Positions 1-9,465 of a stretch of DNA of 64,000 nucleotides are shown here, one piece after another. Position numbers and translations under genes: made by a program. Numbering within the stretch: position 1 is the stretch's first letter; the number at the start of each line of letters is the position of its first letter. The notes below the pieces were generated by a model, which made no database searches, had not been told where the DNA came from, and was given only the letters and a program-made list of their open reading frames with translations. This DNA is from Pseudohaliea rubra DSM 19751 (GTDB taxonomy: Bacteria; Pseudomonadota; Gammaproteobacteria; Pseudomonadales; Halieaceae), in assembly GCF_000764025.1 (NCBI RefSeq), contig NZ_KN234756.1, forward strand, positions 1 to 64,000, read 5' to 3'.

Positions 1-311
1 AGGCTGCAGCCCGTCGCGGGCCCCCGGACGCCGGCGCGGGCGCTGACGCCAAGCAGCCTCGCCCGGGCCTCGGTGCGCTCCGCGTCCACCGTCAGGTCAA
101 GGAGTCCCCGGGCCGGGCCGAGGAGGGCCATGCGCGGCAGGATGTCCCGCTCGATCACGAAGTCGGCCGGCAGGCCGGCGACGAAGACCCCCGAGCACAG
201 CTGCTTGGCACTGTAACCGGTGGCCACCTTCGCCGCATCGAGGCCCTGCCAGACCGCCCAGCCAACGACACCGGTAAGGCACAGGCCCACCGCCACCTTG
301 ATCTTTCCCAT
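1..311 (-). CDS. Beta-lactamase-fold serine hydrolase, N-terminal fragment
   Basis: The gene runs off the left edge, so only the first 103 residues are present. It begins with a short hydrophobic segment (residues 5-22), which suggests a signal anchor or signal peptide. The stretch [15 protein letters not shown] (about residues 32-46) resembles the start of beta-lactamase-related (class C / 6-aminohexanoate-dimer hydrolase-like) serine hydrolases. The catalytic SxxK motif would lie beyond the edge and cannot be checked. The start at 311 is supported by a GGGGGTGA ribosome site just upstream. It is divergent from gor. Substrate unknown; family call moderately sure. Confidence 0.6.
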   Translation of the reverse strand, partial: MGKIKVAVGLCLTGVVGWAVWQGLDAAKVATGYSAKQLCSGVFVAGLPADFVIERDILPRMALLGPARGLLDLTVDAERTEARARLLGVSARAGVRGPATGCS

Positions 312-426
312 GGTCACCCCCATTACTCGAAGCGTCGATCATAGCCCAGTGAGCACGCTGCGCCAGCGGCAGGACCCCGTCGGTCGGGCGGGAGCTGTTA
401 CCATGGCGCCAGCACAGGAGACCAGC

Positions 427-1785
427 ATGAGTGACCTCGACTTCGACCTTTTCGTCATCGGCGCCGGCAGCGGCGGCGTGCGCGCCGCGCGCATGGCCGC
501 CGGCTTTGGCGCGCGCGTCGCCATCGCGGAGGACCGCTATCTCGGTGGCACCTGCGTCAACGTCGGCTGCGTACCGAAGAAACTGTACGTTTATGCGTCC
601 GAGTTCGGTAAGGGCTTCGCCGACGCCCGGGAGTTCGGCTGGAACAGCACCGTTGAAGGTTTCGACTGGCACACGCTGCGAGACAACAAGAAGAACGAGA
701 TCGCCCGCCTGAATGCCGTCTACCGGAACCTGCTCCGGGGCGCCGACGCCACCCTCATCGACGGGCGCGCCCGCATCCTCAACGCCAACACGGTCGCCGT
801 TGGCGACGACCACTACACCACTTCCCGGATTCTCATCGCCACCGGGGGCTGGCCGTCGGTGCCGGATATTCCCGGACGCGAGCACGCAATCACCTCGAAC
901 GAGATCTTCGACCTGGCTGAGTTCCCCGAGCGGCTGGTCGTCGTCGGCGGCGGCTACATCGCCGTGGAGTTTGCCGGCATCTTCAACGGCCTCGGCTCTA
1001 AGGTGACCCAGCTCTACCGCGGGCCCCTGTTCCTCCGCGGCTTCGATGCCGATATCCGCGGTCATGCGGCCCAGGAAATTCGCAAGACCGGCGTGGACCT
1101 GCGCTTCGAGACGAACGTGGAGGCCATCGAACAGGCCGCGAACGGCTACCGGCTGCTGCTCAATGACGGCAGCTTCCTCGAGGCAGACGCAGTGCTCTAT
1201 GCCACGGGCCGCCAGCCCCATCTTGAAGGACTGGGTCTTGAGAACGTCGACGTCGAGCTCACCAGCCACGGCACCATCGCCGTGGACGAGCACTTCCGCA
1301 CCAGCGAACACAACATCTTTGCCCTCGGCGACGTGATCGGTGGCATGGAGCTGACCCCCGTGGCCCTTGCCGAGGGCATGGCCTTTGCCCGCCACGAGTT
1401 CGGCGACCCGAAGAAGCCCGTGGACTACGACTTCATCCCTACGGCCGTGTTCTGCCAGCCCAATATCGGCACCGTCGGCTTCACGGAGGAGCAGGCCGAG
1501 CGCGAGTTCGGCGAGATTACCCTCTACAAGACCGACTTCCGGCCCATGAAGCACACCATCAGCGGCCGCGACGAGCGCACCTTCATGAAGCTCATTGTCG
1601 ACGATGCCACGAACCGCGTGGTCGGTGTGCACATGATGGGCCCCGATGCCGGCGAGATCATCCAGGGCATCGCTATCGCGCTGAAGGCCGGCGCGACCAA
1701 GGAAACCTTCGACAGCACCATCGGTATTCATCCTACCGCCGCCGAGGAATTCGTCACCATGCGCGAACCCTGGAGCGAGGACTGA
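427..1785 (+). CDS. gor: Glutathione-disulfide reductase
   Basis: This is a 452-residue cytoplasmic flavoprotein that reduces oxidised glutathione with NADPH. The FAD-binding GAGSGG motif is at residues 12-17. The redox disulfide is C43/C48 in [14 protein letters not shown] second Rossmann motif ([12 protein letters not shown]) for NADPH lies mid-protein, and the C-terminal dimerisation domain ends with the catalytic HPTAAEE motif. Length is normal for Gor (about 450 residues). An in-frame ATG-less extension exists upstream, but the ATG at 427 matches the family start and follows a CAGGAG site. It is followed 37 nt later by an ABC ATPase gene of unrelated function. Confidence 0.95.
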   Translation: MSDLDFDLFVIGAGSGGVRAARMAAGFGARVAIAEDRYLGGTCVNVGCVPKKLYVYASEFGKGFADAREFGWNSTVEGFDWHTLRDNKKNEIARLNAVYRNLLRGADATLIDGRARILNANTVAVGDDHYTTSRILIATGGWPSVPDIPGREHAITSNEIFDLAEFPERLVVVGGGYIAVEFAGIFNGLGSKVTQLYRGPLFLRGFDADIRGHAAQEIRKTGVDLRFETNVEAIEQAANGYRLLLNDGSFLEADAVLYATGRQPHLEGLGLENVDVELTSHGTIAVDEHFRTSEHNIFALGDVIGGMELTPVALAEGMAFARHEFGDPKKPVDYDFIPTAVFCQPNIGTVGFTEEQAEREFGEITLYKTDFRPMKHTISGRDERTFMKLIVDDATNRVVGVHMMGPDAGEIIQGIAIALKAGATKETFDSTIGIHPTAAEEFVTMREPWSED

Positions 1786-1822
1786 CCGACCGGAAAAAGC
1801 CAACAGAAGAAACGGTAACGCC

Positions 1823-2773
1823 ATGATCGACGTGCAGCACCTGTCGCGTCGCTACGGCATGACAACCGCCGTAGACGACGTCTCTTTCACGATCAGTGAC
1901 CAGGCGATCATCGGCCTGCTCGGCCATAACGGGGCCGGGAAAACGACCATGATGAAGATGCTGAGCGGCTACCTGGAGCCCTCGGCGGGCAGCATCCATA
2001 TCGGCGGCCACAACCTCGACGGCGACAGTGCTGCGGTGCAGCGAGGCCTCGGCTACCTGCCGGAAAACCTCCCGATCTACCCGGACATGCTGGTCGCCGA
2101 CTACCTCGACTACGCCGCAACTCTCAAAGGCATCGGCCGCGGCGAACGCCCCCGGGCCCTGCGCCGCGCCATCGACGCGACCAGCCTCGGCGACCGGCTG
2201 CTCGACCCCATCGGCAAGCTCTCCCGGGGCTACCGGCAGCGGGTAGGCGTCGCCCAGGCGATCCTCGGCGAGCCCTCGCTGCTGATCCTCGACGAGCCGA
2301 CCAACGGCCTCGATCCGGCTCAGACCGCGCAGATGCGCGCGCTTATCCGCGACCTGGCACGGGGCGCAACGGTGATTCTCTCCACGCACATCATGCAGGA
2401 GGTCGACGCCCTCTGTGAGCGGGTGCTTGTGCTCGCCGGCGGCCGCCTCGTACTCGACGAGCATCTGACCCGGCTCCGGGAGGACAACACGCTGATCCTG
2501 CGCGCCGGCACGGACGCCGCGGACCTCGCCGGCGCCCTCGGCCGGCTGCCGCAGGTGCTCACCGTGACCGCCGACGGCGGTGACGGCGGTGACGGCGGAC
2601 AGTGCTTTACCCTCGCCCTGCACCCGGGCACGGAGCGAGATACGGCAGCGGGTAATATCGCCCGCTGCGTGCTCGACAGCGGTGCACGCCTTTATCAGCT
2701 GGCGCCGCGCCTTCGCGACCTCGACAGGGTCCTGCGCGAACTGACCGCCCCGGAAGGAGCCCGCCATGACTGA
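1823..2773 (+). CDS. ABC transporter ATP-binding protein, GldA-like
   Basis: This 316-residue protein is the nucleotide-binding subunit of an ABC-2 type exporter. Walker A GHNGAGKT is at residues 34-41, the signature is LSRGYRQR, and Walker B is LLILDEPTNGLDP, followed by the STHIMQE switch region. The C-terminal third (about 230-316) is a variable domain containing a DGGDGGDGG run encoded by a tandem DNA repeat. Its 3' end overlaps the next gene by 8 nt, so it is co-translated with the fused membrane/GldG protein and the DUF4340 protein. The set resembles the GldA-GldF-GldG module of Bacteroidetes, whose role outside that phylum is unclear. Substrate unknown. Confidence 0.88.
   Translation: MIDVQHLSRRYGMTTAVDDVSFTISDQAIIGLLGHNGAGKTTMMKMLSGYLEPSAGSIHIGGHNLDGDSAAVQRGLGYLPENLPIYPDMLVADYLDYAATLKGIGRGERPRALRRAIDATSLGDRLLDPIGKLSRGYRQRVGVAQAILGEPSLLILDEPTNGLDPAQTAQMRALIRDLARGATVILSTHIMQEVDALCERVLVLAGGRLVLDEHLTRLREDNTLILRAGTDAADLAGALGRLPQVLTVTADGGDGGDGGQCFTLALHPGTERDTAAGNIARCVLDSGARLYQLAPRLRDLDRVLRELTAPEGARHD
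2573..2599 (+). repeat. Three tandem 9-nt units inside the ABC ATPase gene
   Basis: GACGGCGGT, GACGGCGGT and GACGGCGGA follow each other without interruption and encode DGG three times. Unit changes would keep the frame, so slippage would alter linker length without killing the gene. Confidence 0.85.
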
Positions 2774-5615
2774 TAACATCGTCCTGCGGGTCGCGCAGAA
2801 AGAACTGCGCCTTTTCTTCGCCTCGCCGGTGGCCTGGTTCTTCCTCGGCAGCTTCAGCGCCGTAACGCTGTTCATCTTTTTCTGGGTGGAGGCGTTCTTT
2901 GCCCGCAACATCGCCGACGTGCGACCGCTCTTCGAGTGGCTGCCGCTGCTGCTGATCTTCCTCGCCGCGGCGCTCACCATGCGCATGTGGAGCGAGGAGC
3001 GGCGAGCCGGCACCCTGGAGCACGTACTCACCCAGCCGGTTCCCCTATGGCAGTTTGTCGCCGGCAAGTTTCTCGCCTGCGTCACTCTGCTGCTCCTCGC
3101 TCTGGTGACAACGCTGCCGCTGCCGCTGACCGTAGCCTGGCTCGGCAACCTCGACTGGGGCCCGGTGCTCGCCGGCTACCTGGCCACCGCACTTCTCGGC
3201 GCGGCGTATCTGAGCATCGGTCTGTTCGTCTCAGCGCGCACGGACAACGCCATGGTCAGCCTTATGGGCAGTGTGCTCCTCGCCGGGCTGCTGTACATGC
3301 TCGGCAGCCCGCTGCTCACGGGCTTCTTCGGCGACAATGTGGGCGGCGTGCTGCGCCTCCTCGGTACCGGCTCTCGCTTCGACAGTATTACCCGTGGCGT
3401 CATCGATGCGCGCGACCTGTACTACTACGGCGCGGTCTGCGGCATCTTCCTGGTGCTTAACGTGTATACACTGGAAAGCGAGCGCTGGGCCGCCGGAGCA
3501 CACCCCCGGCACCGCCGCTGGCGCCTCGCCACAGGCCTGCTGATCGCCAACCTCCTGCTCGGGGCGGTCTGGCTGCAGCGGCTGCCGATGCTCCGCGCCG
3601 ACGTCACCGAGGGCCAGCTCTATTCGATCTCGGCGCCGACCCACGATGTGCTCACCCGCCTGCAGGAGCCGCTGCTCATCCGCGGCTATTTCAGCGAGCG
3701 GACGCATCCGCTTCTCGCCCCGCTCGTGCCCCAGCTCAAGGATCTGCTGCGCGAGTACGCCATCGCCGGTGGCGACCGGGTGCGCGTGGAATTTGTCGAT
3801 CCGGCCCGGGAGCCGGCGAAGGAACAGGAAGCCAATGAGGAGTATGGCATCAACGCCAGGCCCTTCCAGGTCGCAGACCGTTACCAGTCTGCCCTGGTAA
3901 ATGCCTATTTCGATGTCCTCGTACAGTACGGCGGCGAGTACGAGACGCTCTCCTTTGGTGACCTCATTGAGGTTAAGACCGGTACCGGCGGGCAGCCGGA
4001 GGTCGTGCTGCGCAATCCGGAATTCGACGTGACCCGCGCCGTGCGCGACGTGCTCTACGCTTATCAGGCCGGCGGCAACCTCTTCGAACAGCTGGACGGG
4101 CCGATCACCTTTACCGCCTATGCCTCCCGGGACGAACTGCTGCCGCAGCTGCTCCGGGACTACCGGGACGAGATCCGCCCGGTCCTCGACGAGCAGGCTG
4201 CGAACAGCGGTGGCAGGTTCCGCGTCGAATTCATCGAGCCGGAGGCCGGCGACGGCGCCGTGGCAGAGCGGCTCGAGGAGGAATGGGGATTCCAGCCCAT
4301 GCTCGCCGGGCTCGACGACCCGCGGGAGTTTTACTTCTACCTGACCCTTGAGGACGACCATCAGGTCGTGCAGCTGCCCACAAGCAACTTCGACCCGGAC
4401 AGCTTTCTCACCAGCCTGGAGGCCGGCATCAAACGCTTCGCCAGCGGCTTTACCAAAACCGTGGCACTGGTGCTGCCGGACAGCGAGCCACAATTCCCGG
4501 GCATGCCGCCGTCCGGGCACAGCTTCGCGACCCTTGAGCAGGGGGTGACCCGGGAGTACAGCATCCTGCGGGAGGACCTCTCCGACGGCAGCGTGGCGCC
4601 GTCCGCCGACCTGCTGGTGCTCATGGCGCCGGAGGACCTGGACGAGCGCTCGGTCTTTGCCGTGGACCAGTACCTGATGCGCGGAGGCACGGTAATCCTG
4701 GCCAGCTCGAACTTCTCTGTGGAACTCAATGGTGACCGGCTGCGCATGCGCGAGCTCGACAGCGGCCTTCGCGACTGGCTGGCCAAGCAGGGCCTTCGCA
4801 TTGCCGACACCCTGGTGCTCGACCGCCAGCACGGAGCCTTTCCCGTGCCCGTGGTGCGCCGCATCGGCGGCTACGAGTTCCGCGATATGCAGTTTGTCGA
4901 CTACCCCTATTTTCTCGACCTGCGCGAGCCCGGCCTCAACGGTGAGCACCCGGTCACCGCGGGGCTGCCGAACCTGACCCTGGCCTGGGCCTCACCGGTG
5001 GACGTCACCGGCGGCGAAGGAAAAACCGTCACGTCCCTGCTCACCAGCTCGCCGGAGAGCTGGCGCTCTGATGCCCGCGACGTGATGCCGGGCGAGGACA
5101 CCACCAGCGGCGATGCGCTGGCACCGGGGACGGCGTCGCTGGCGCCGGAGACCGTGGGCGTGCTGGTGCAGGGCCGCTTCGACAGCGCCTTCGAGGCGGT
5201 GCCGCCGGCCCCTGAGCCGGCTGGCGAAGGCGAGGAAGCCGCTGACGCCGGGGACGACTTCGGCGGGCTCGTGCGCCGCTCGCCGGCCTCCGCGCGGCTG
5301 CTCGTGATCGGCTCCAATGACTTTGCCAGCGACCAGGTGCTATCGGGGCTGGTGGCCGCCAGCGGCACTCAGTACCTGAGCCCCATAGAACTGCTCCTCG
5401 GCGCCGTGGACTGGGCTCTTGCCGACGGCAGCCTGCTGGAGATCCGCTCCCGCGCCCACTTCAACCGCACCCTGCCGCCGCTGGAGGAAGGCGCACAGGC
5501 CCGGATCGAGTACCTCAACTATGGCCTTGCCCTGATACTCCTCGGCCTCATCGCCGTCGTGCACCAGCTGCGCCAGCGGCAGCGCCGCAACCGCTACGGG
5601 AGGATTCTCGCATGA
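2766..5615 (+). CDS. Fused ABC-2 permease (GldF-like) and GldG-like protein
   Basis: This 949-residue protein combines two parts that are often separate genes. Residues 1 to about 235 hold a six-helix ABC-2 permease (for example AWFFLGSFSAVTLFIFFWV and LLIFLAAALTMRMWSEE). After a further helix near 260-275 comes a large extracytoplasmic region (about 280-915) matching the GldG/ABC-type uncharacterised domain, including FVDPAREPAKEQEANEEYGI. A last helix (YGLALILLGLIAVV) and a basic tail end the protein. It overlaps the ATPase gene upstream by 8 nt and the DUF4340 gene downstream by 4 nt, so the three form one operon. An acidic linker (GEGEEAADAGDD) lies near residue 825. The exported substrate is unknown. 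Confidence 0.82.
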   Translation: MTDNIVLRVAQKELRLFFASPVAWFFLGSFSAVTLFIFFWVEAFFARNIADVRPLFEWLPLLLIFLAAALTMRMWSEERRAGTLEHVLTQPVPLWQFVAGKFLACVTLLLLALVTTLPLPLTVAWLGNLDWGPVLAGYLATALLGAAYLSIGLFVSARTDNAMVSLMGSVLLAGLLYMLGSPLLTGFFGDNVGGVLRLLGTGSRFDSITRGVIDARDLYYYGAVCGIFLVLNVYTLESERWAAGAHPRHRRWRLATGLLIANLLLGAVWLQRLPMLRADVTEGQLYSISAPTHDVLTRLQEPLLIRGYFSERTHPLLAPLVPQLKDLLREYAIAGGDRVRVEFVDPAREPAKEQEANEEYGINARPFQVADRYQSALVNAYFDVLVQYGGEYETLSFGDLIEVKTGTGGQPEVVLRNPEFDVTRAVRDVLYAYQAGGNLFEQLDGPITFTAYASRDELLPQLLRDYRDEIRPVLDEQAANSGGRFRVEFIEPEAGDGAVAERLEEEWGFQPMLAGLDDPREFYFYLTLEDDHQVVQLPTSNFDPDSFLTSLEAGIKRFASGFTKTVALVLPDSEPQFPGMPPSGHSFATLEQGVTREYSILREDLSDGSVAPSADLLVLMAPEDLDERSVFAVDQYLMRGGTVILASSNFSVELNGDRLRMRELDSGLRDWLAKQGLRIADTLVLDRQHGAFPVPVVRRIGGYEFRDMQFVDYPYFLDLREPGLNGEHPVTAGLPNLTLAWASPVDVTGGEGKTVTSLLTSSPESWRSDARDVMPGEDTTSGDALAPGTASLAPETVGVLVQGRFDSAFEAVPPAPEPAGEGEEAADAGDDFGGLVRRSPASARLLVIGSNDFASDQVLSGLVAASGTQYLSPIELLLGAVDWALADGSLLEIRSRAHFNRTLPPLEEGAQARIEYLNYGLALILLGLIAVVHQLRQRQRRNRYGRILA

Positions 5616-6544
5616 ACCGTTTCCTGCTACCGGGTCTCGCCATGTTGCTGGCCCTGCAGCTGCTGGTAGCGGCGACGGTGTACTGGCCTGCTACCGACGA
5701 CAATATCGCCAGCGCGCTGCCCCTGCTCAGGGCAGACGTTGCAGCCAGCGCCGACGGCCTGCGGATCAGCGATGACGAGGGCGCCGCTGCCCGGCTGATC
5801 CGCACGGACGACGGCTGGGCCCTGGCAGCCAGCGGGCTGCCCGTTGCCCCGGGGCGCGTGGCGACGCTGCTCAGCACACTGGAGGCAGATCCCGGCTGGC
5901 CGATGGCACAAAGCGCCTCTGCCCGGGAGCGCTTCGCCGTGGACGAAGAGGCCTACGAGCGGCGGATCGAGCTGTTGTCGGGGGAGGACGTCCTCGCCAC
6001 AGTTTTCCTCGGCAGCGCTCCCGGCTTCCGCCAGGTGTACGCTCGCGAAGCCGGCAGCGAAGCCATCTACAGCATCGACTTCAACGCCTACGATGCGCCC
6101 ACGGACGACAGCGGCTGGCTGGACCGCGGCCTCGCCGCCATCCCTGCCCCGTCAGCGGTGCGCTGGGATGGGCACCGGCTGGAGAGCGGTGACGATGGCT
6201 GGCGCCTCGACGGCTCCGCGGTGGAAGACGGCGCGGCCGACGATCTCGTGCGCGCCCTCGAGGGACTGCAGGTGACGGCGGTGGCAGAGGCGCCCCCGCA
6301 GGCTGCACAGGCCCGTACCCTCGCCGTTCGCAGCGGCGGGCAGGCGATCGAGCTCACCTTTGTTGCAGAAGACGAGGCACACTTCCTGAAGTCCAGTGAC
6401 TGGGCGCCGTGGTTCATGATCAGCCGCTACGACCACGACCGCATCGTAGACAGCCTGGGGGCGCTGACGGGCGGCGGCGGGGACACCGCCGGGGAAACGG
6501 GAGAAGAAGCCGAAGCAATTGCCCCGGAGGCTGCCACGCCCTAG
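5612..6544 (+). CDS. DUF4340 domain protein
   Basis: This 310-residue protein has an N-terminal hydrophobic anchor (LLPGLAMLLALQLLVAATVYW) and an exported alpha/beta region typical of DUF4340. DUF4340 genes usually follow gldG-like genes, as here. Its ATG overlaps the stop of the preceding gene (ATGA), which implies translational coupling. The function of the family is not known; the location suggests an accessory periplasmic subunit of the ABC system. The C-terminal 25 residues are low-complexity and acidic. Confidence 0.82.
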   Translation: MNRFLLPGLAMLLALQLLVAATVYWPATDDNIASALPLLRADVAASADGLRISDDEGAAARLIRTDDGWALAASGLPVAPGRVATLLSTLEADPGWPMAQSASARERFAVDEEAYERRIELLSGEDVLATVFLGSAPGFRQVYAREAGSEAIYSIDFNAYDAPTDDSGWLDRGLAAIPAPSAVRWDGHRLESGDDGWRLDGSAVEDGAADDLVRALEGLQVTAVAEAPPQAAQARTLAVRSGGQAIELTFVAEDEAHFLKSSDWAPWFMISRYDHDRIVDSLGALTGGGGDTAGETGEEAEAIAPEAATP

Positions 6545-6593
6545 GGGCCTTGGGGCCGCGTCGCGACGAGACGCCGCCCACGCACTGCATTAA

Positions 6594-6632
6594 GGCCCCC
6601 TGAGGGAGGCGCGTCCTGCGCCGCCAGGGGCC
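6594..6632. terminator. GC-rich hairpin between convergent genes
   Basis: GGCCCCCTG pairs with CAGGGGCC (one bulge), enclosing an inner stem GGCGC/GCGCC. It lies between the stop of the DUF4340 gene and the stop of mmsB. There is no T tract on either strand, so a terminator role is only possible. Confidence 0.35.
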
Positions 6633-6651
6633 CCACCGGGGGCCCTTGCGT

Positions 6652-7536
6652 TCAGTCCTTCAGCCGCTCGAGGATCGAAGAGAAGTCCCGCGACCCGTTA
6701 CCGCCCGCCTGGTGGGCCTCGTAGAGCTTGCGGGCCAGCTGACCCAGCTGGTTGTCCACGCCCGCCTGGCCGGCGATAGCCATGGCGAGGCCGAGATCCT
6801 TGACCATCAGATCGACCATAAAGCCCGGCTGATAGTCATTGCTGGCCGGTACCCCGTCCATGACGCCGGGGTAGGGGTTGTACACCTCGAGGGACCAGTT
6901 GCGGCCGGAGCTGGCGAGCATGATCTCGGACAGCACCTTCGGGTCAAGGCCATTGCGGACGCCCATTTCCAGCGCCTCGCAGGTGCCGAGCATATGGATG
7001 GCAAGCAGCATATTGTTGCAGCCCTTGGCCACCTGCCCGGCGCCGGCGGGGCCGGCGTGGAAGATGTTCCTGCCCATGGCTGACAGCACCACGCGGGCCT
7101 TCTCGAAGGTCATGGCATCGCCGCCACACATGAAGGCGAGCGTCCCGGCCTTGGCCGCCGCAACGCCGCCGGAGACCGGTGAGTCCATGAAGCCGATGCC
7201 CCGGGCGGCAGCGGCCTCGCCCACCTCCCGCGCCGTCGGCGCATCGATGGTGCTGCAGTCGAGCACCGTCACATTGGCGTCGAGGCGCGCCAGCAGCCCA
7301 TCGTCACCGAGGTAGAGATCCTTGACGTGCCGGCCCGCCGGCAGCATCGAGATGACGCAGTCGGCGCCCTCGATCGCCGCCTGGGCGGAGTCGGCAACCA
7401 TAGCCCCCTGCTCGGCGAGCGCCGCGCAGGCTTCCAGGACGAGGTCGAAGACGGTGACCGAATGGCCCGCGGTGAGGAGGTTTCCCGCCATGGGGCCTCC
7501 CATGTTGCCAAGGCCAATGAATGCAACGTGTGCCAT
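6652..7536 (-). CDS. mmsB: 3-hydroxyisobutyrate dehydrogenase
   Basis: This 294-residue NAD-dependent enzyme oxidises 3-hydroxyisobutyrate to methylmalonate semialdehyde in valine breakdown. The N-terminal GLGNMGG motif (residues 8-14) binds NAD, the substrate motif DSPVSGG is near residue 117, and the catalytic lysine is in GQVAKGCNN. Length is as usual for the family (about 295). It is the last gene of the five-gene valine operon. Beta-hydroxyacid dehydrogenases are similar to each other, but the neighbours fix this assignment. Confidence 0.95.
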   Translation of the reverse strand: MAHVAFIGLGNMGGPMAGNLLTAGHSVTVFDLVLEACAALAEQGAMVADSAQAAIEGADCVISMLPAGRHVKDLYLGDDGLLARLDANVTVLDCSTIDAPTAREVGEAAAARGIGFMDSPVSGGVAAAKAGTLAFMCGGDAMTFEKARVVLSAMGRNIFHAGPAGAGQVAKGCNNMLLAIHMLGTCEALEMGVRNGLDPKVLSEIMLASSGRNWSLEVYNPYPGVMDGVPASNDYQPGFMVDLMVKDLGLAMAIAGQAGVDNQLGQLARKLYEAHQAGGNGSRDFSSILERLKD

Positions 7537-7552
7537 GAGCTAGCTCCCGGAA

Positions 7553-8668
7553 TTATCGTAGGTCGGCGAGGGGGTTCTGCGGCCAGGGCGGCAGAAAGAA
7601 ACCGTCCAGGACACTCTCGGGCACAGCCCGGGAGTTCTCGTACTGCCAGGCCGGCTGCCGGTCCTTGTCGATAAGCAGCGCGCGCACGCCTTCCGCGAAC
7701 TCCGGGTGGCGGACAATCCGCGTGGCCAGCACCACTTCGGCCTGAAACACCTCACGCAGCGACGCATGACGTGTCTGCTCCAGCTGCCGGTCGATCCAGC
7801 GCGCCGCCAGCGGCGATCCCTTGGCGAGGGCGTCGCGGGCCTTTGCGAGCCACTTGTCATCCGTATCGAGGGCGAGAATATTGTCGATCACCTGGTGGAT
7901 ATCGTCGCCGTCCGTGAGCCGACGGATGGTGTCGAGGTGTGCCTGCACCTGCGCGGGGGGCAGCTCATCGGCCCCGGCTTCAAACTCCCGCAGCAAGTGG
8001 CGGACAAGGCCGTGGTTGGCGGTCGCGTCTTCAGTCCAGGGTTGCGCCAGCAGGCGCTCTACCACAGCGTCGCGCCGGTCGGCGTTGATGAAGCGGTCTG
8101 CCAGGCCCAGGAACAGCGCGTCCGCCGCGTTGATGTTCGCCGCGGTCAGTGCGAGAAACCGGCCCGCCCCGCAGGGCATGTGGTTCAGAAACCAGCTGCC
8201 ACCCACGTCCGGGAACAGGGCAATGGTCACCTCGGGCATGGCGATACGGGTCGTCGCCGTGACCACACGGTGACGGCAGCCCGCCATGATGCCGAGACCG
8301 CCGCCCATAACAATGCCGTGGCCCCAGCACACGATAGGCTTGGGGTAGCTGTGCAGCGTATAGTTCATGCGGTACTCGCGGGCAAAAAAAGCCTCCGCGT
8401 AGTCGCAGGGACCGCCCGGATTCTTCACCGCCGAGGCATGCAGCGCCTGCACATCGCCACCGGCGCAGAAGGCTTTTTCACCGGCCCCGGCAATGAACAC
8501 AGCGCGGATGGCATCGTCGTTGCGCCAGCGGTCGAGCGCATCCTGCAGCAGGTCGACCATCTCCAGGGTGAGAGAATTGAGGGTCCTGGGTACGTTCAGC
8601 GTGAGCATGCCCACGGCGCCACTGGCCGCGGGCAGCTCCGATACAAGCACCGGTGCGTCGTCGCTCAT
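7553..8668 (-). CDS. 3-hydroxyisobutyryl-CoA hydrolase
   Basis: This crotonase-fold protein of 371 residues hydrolyses 3-hydroxyisobutyryl-CoA to the free acid. Its length and C-terminal part (LREVFQAEVVLATRI, then HPEFAEGVRALLIDKD) set it apart from the shorter enoyl-CoA hydratases. Oxyanion-hole segments are FCAGGDVQAL and WGHGIVMGGGLGIM. The start at 8668 is chosen because AGGAG stands 6-7 nt upstream; an earlier in-frame start would overlap the neighbouring gene. It lies between the hydratase gene and mmsB, as in other valine operons. Confidence 0.92.
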   Translation of the reverse strand: MSDDAPVLVSELPAASGAVGMLTLNVPRTLNSLTLEMVDLLQDALDRWRNDDAIRAVFIAGAGEKAFCAGGDVQALHASAVKNPGGPCDYAEAFFAREYRMNYTLHSYPKPIVCWGHGIVMGGGLGIMAGCRHRVVTATTRIAMPEVTIALFPDVGGSWFLNHMPCGAGRFLALTAANINAADALFLGLADRFINADRRDAVVERLLAQPWTEDATANHGLVRHLLREFEAGADELPPAQVQAHLDTIRRLTDGDDIHQVIDNILALDTDDKWLAKARDALAKGSPLAARWIDRQLEQTRHASLREVFQAEVVLATRIVRHPEFAEGVRALLIDKDRQPAWQYENSRAVPESVLDGFFLPPWPQNPLADLR

Positions 8669-8676
8669 GACAGCTC

Positions 8677-9465
8677 CTAGCAGTTCTTCCACACGGGTTC
8701 ACGCTTCTCGAGGAAGGCATTGACCCCCTCGCGCTGGTCTTCGGTAGAGAACAGCTCGACGAAGCGCTCGCGCTCCCCGACGAGGCCGTCAGCCAGAGCC
8801 TTGTCGCGGGCCGAGTGAATGAGTGCCTTGCAGTGGGCCACGGAGGTCGGGCTCTGCTGTGCGGCCTGCTCGGCGAGGGCGAGAGCCCGATCAAGCGCCT
8901 CCCCCGCCGGGACCACTTCCTCGGCCAGGCCGATACGCTCGGCGGTCGCCGCGTCGATGCGCTCGTTGCAGAGGATCATGCGCTTGGCCCAGCCCTCGCC
9001 CACCAGCCACGCCAGGCGCTGGGTGCCGCCGGCGCAGGGCAGCAGCCCGACGCGCGCCTCCGGCAGAGCGAGCTTCGCATTCTCGGCCACCACGCGCAGA
9101 TCGCAGGCCAGGGCGACCTCGAGGCCACCGCCCATGGCAAAGCCGTTGACGGCGGCGATGGACACCCCGCGAAAGTCCGCGAGAGCCTCGAAAGCCTCAC
9201 CGAAAAGGCGCCCCATCTCTTCCGCCACGGCCGTATCGCCGTCGGCGAAGAGCTTGAGATCGGCCCCGGCAGAGAAGAACTTGTCGCCGGCGCCGGTGAG
9301 CACCAGGGCGTACACGGCGTCGGCGGCGTTCAGCTCCGCGACCAGGTCGCGCAGCGCCGGCAGGCTCTCCGTGTCCCAGGTATTGGCCGCGGGGTTGTCG
9401 ATGGTGACCAGCGCGGTATGCCCGCGCAGCTCCACCTTGATCTTGTCGGATGTGCTGTTGATCAT
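8677..9465 (-). CDS. Enoyl-CoA hydratase
   Basis: This 262-residue crotonase is expected to hydrate methacrylyl-CoA to 3-hydroxyisobutyryl-CoA. Oxyanion-hole motifs are FSAGADLKLF and NGFAMGGGLEVALACD, and the region LPEARVGLLPCAGGTQRL carries the usual catalytic glutamate. Its ATG overlaps the stop of the acyl-CoA dehydrogenase gene (ATGA), so the two are translationally coupled. Crotonases are hard to tell apart by substrate; the operon makes methacrylyl-CoA most likely. Confidence 0.9.
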   Translation of the reverse strand: MINSTSDKIKVELRGHTALVTIDNPAANTWDTESLPALRDLVAELNAADAVYALVLTGAGDKFFSAGADLKLFADGDTAVAEEMGRLFGEAFEALADFRGVSIAAVNGFAMGGGLEVALACDLRVVAENAKLALPEARVGLLPCAGGTQRLAWLVGEGWAKRMILCNERIDAATAERIGLAEEVVPAGEALDRALALAEQAAQQSPTSVAHCKALIHSARDKALADGLVGERERFVELFSTEDQREGVNAFLEKREPVWKNC

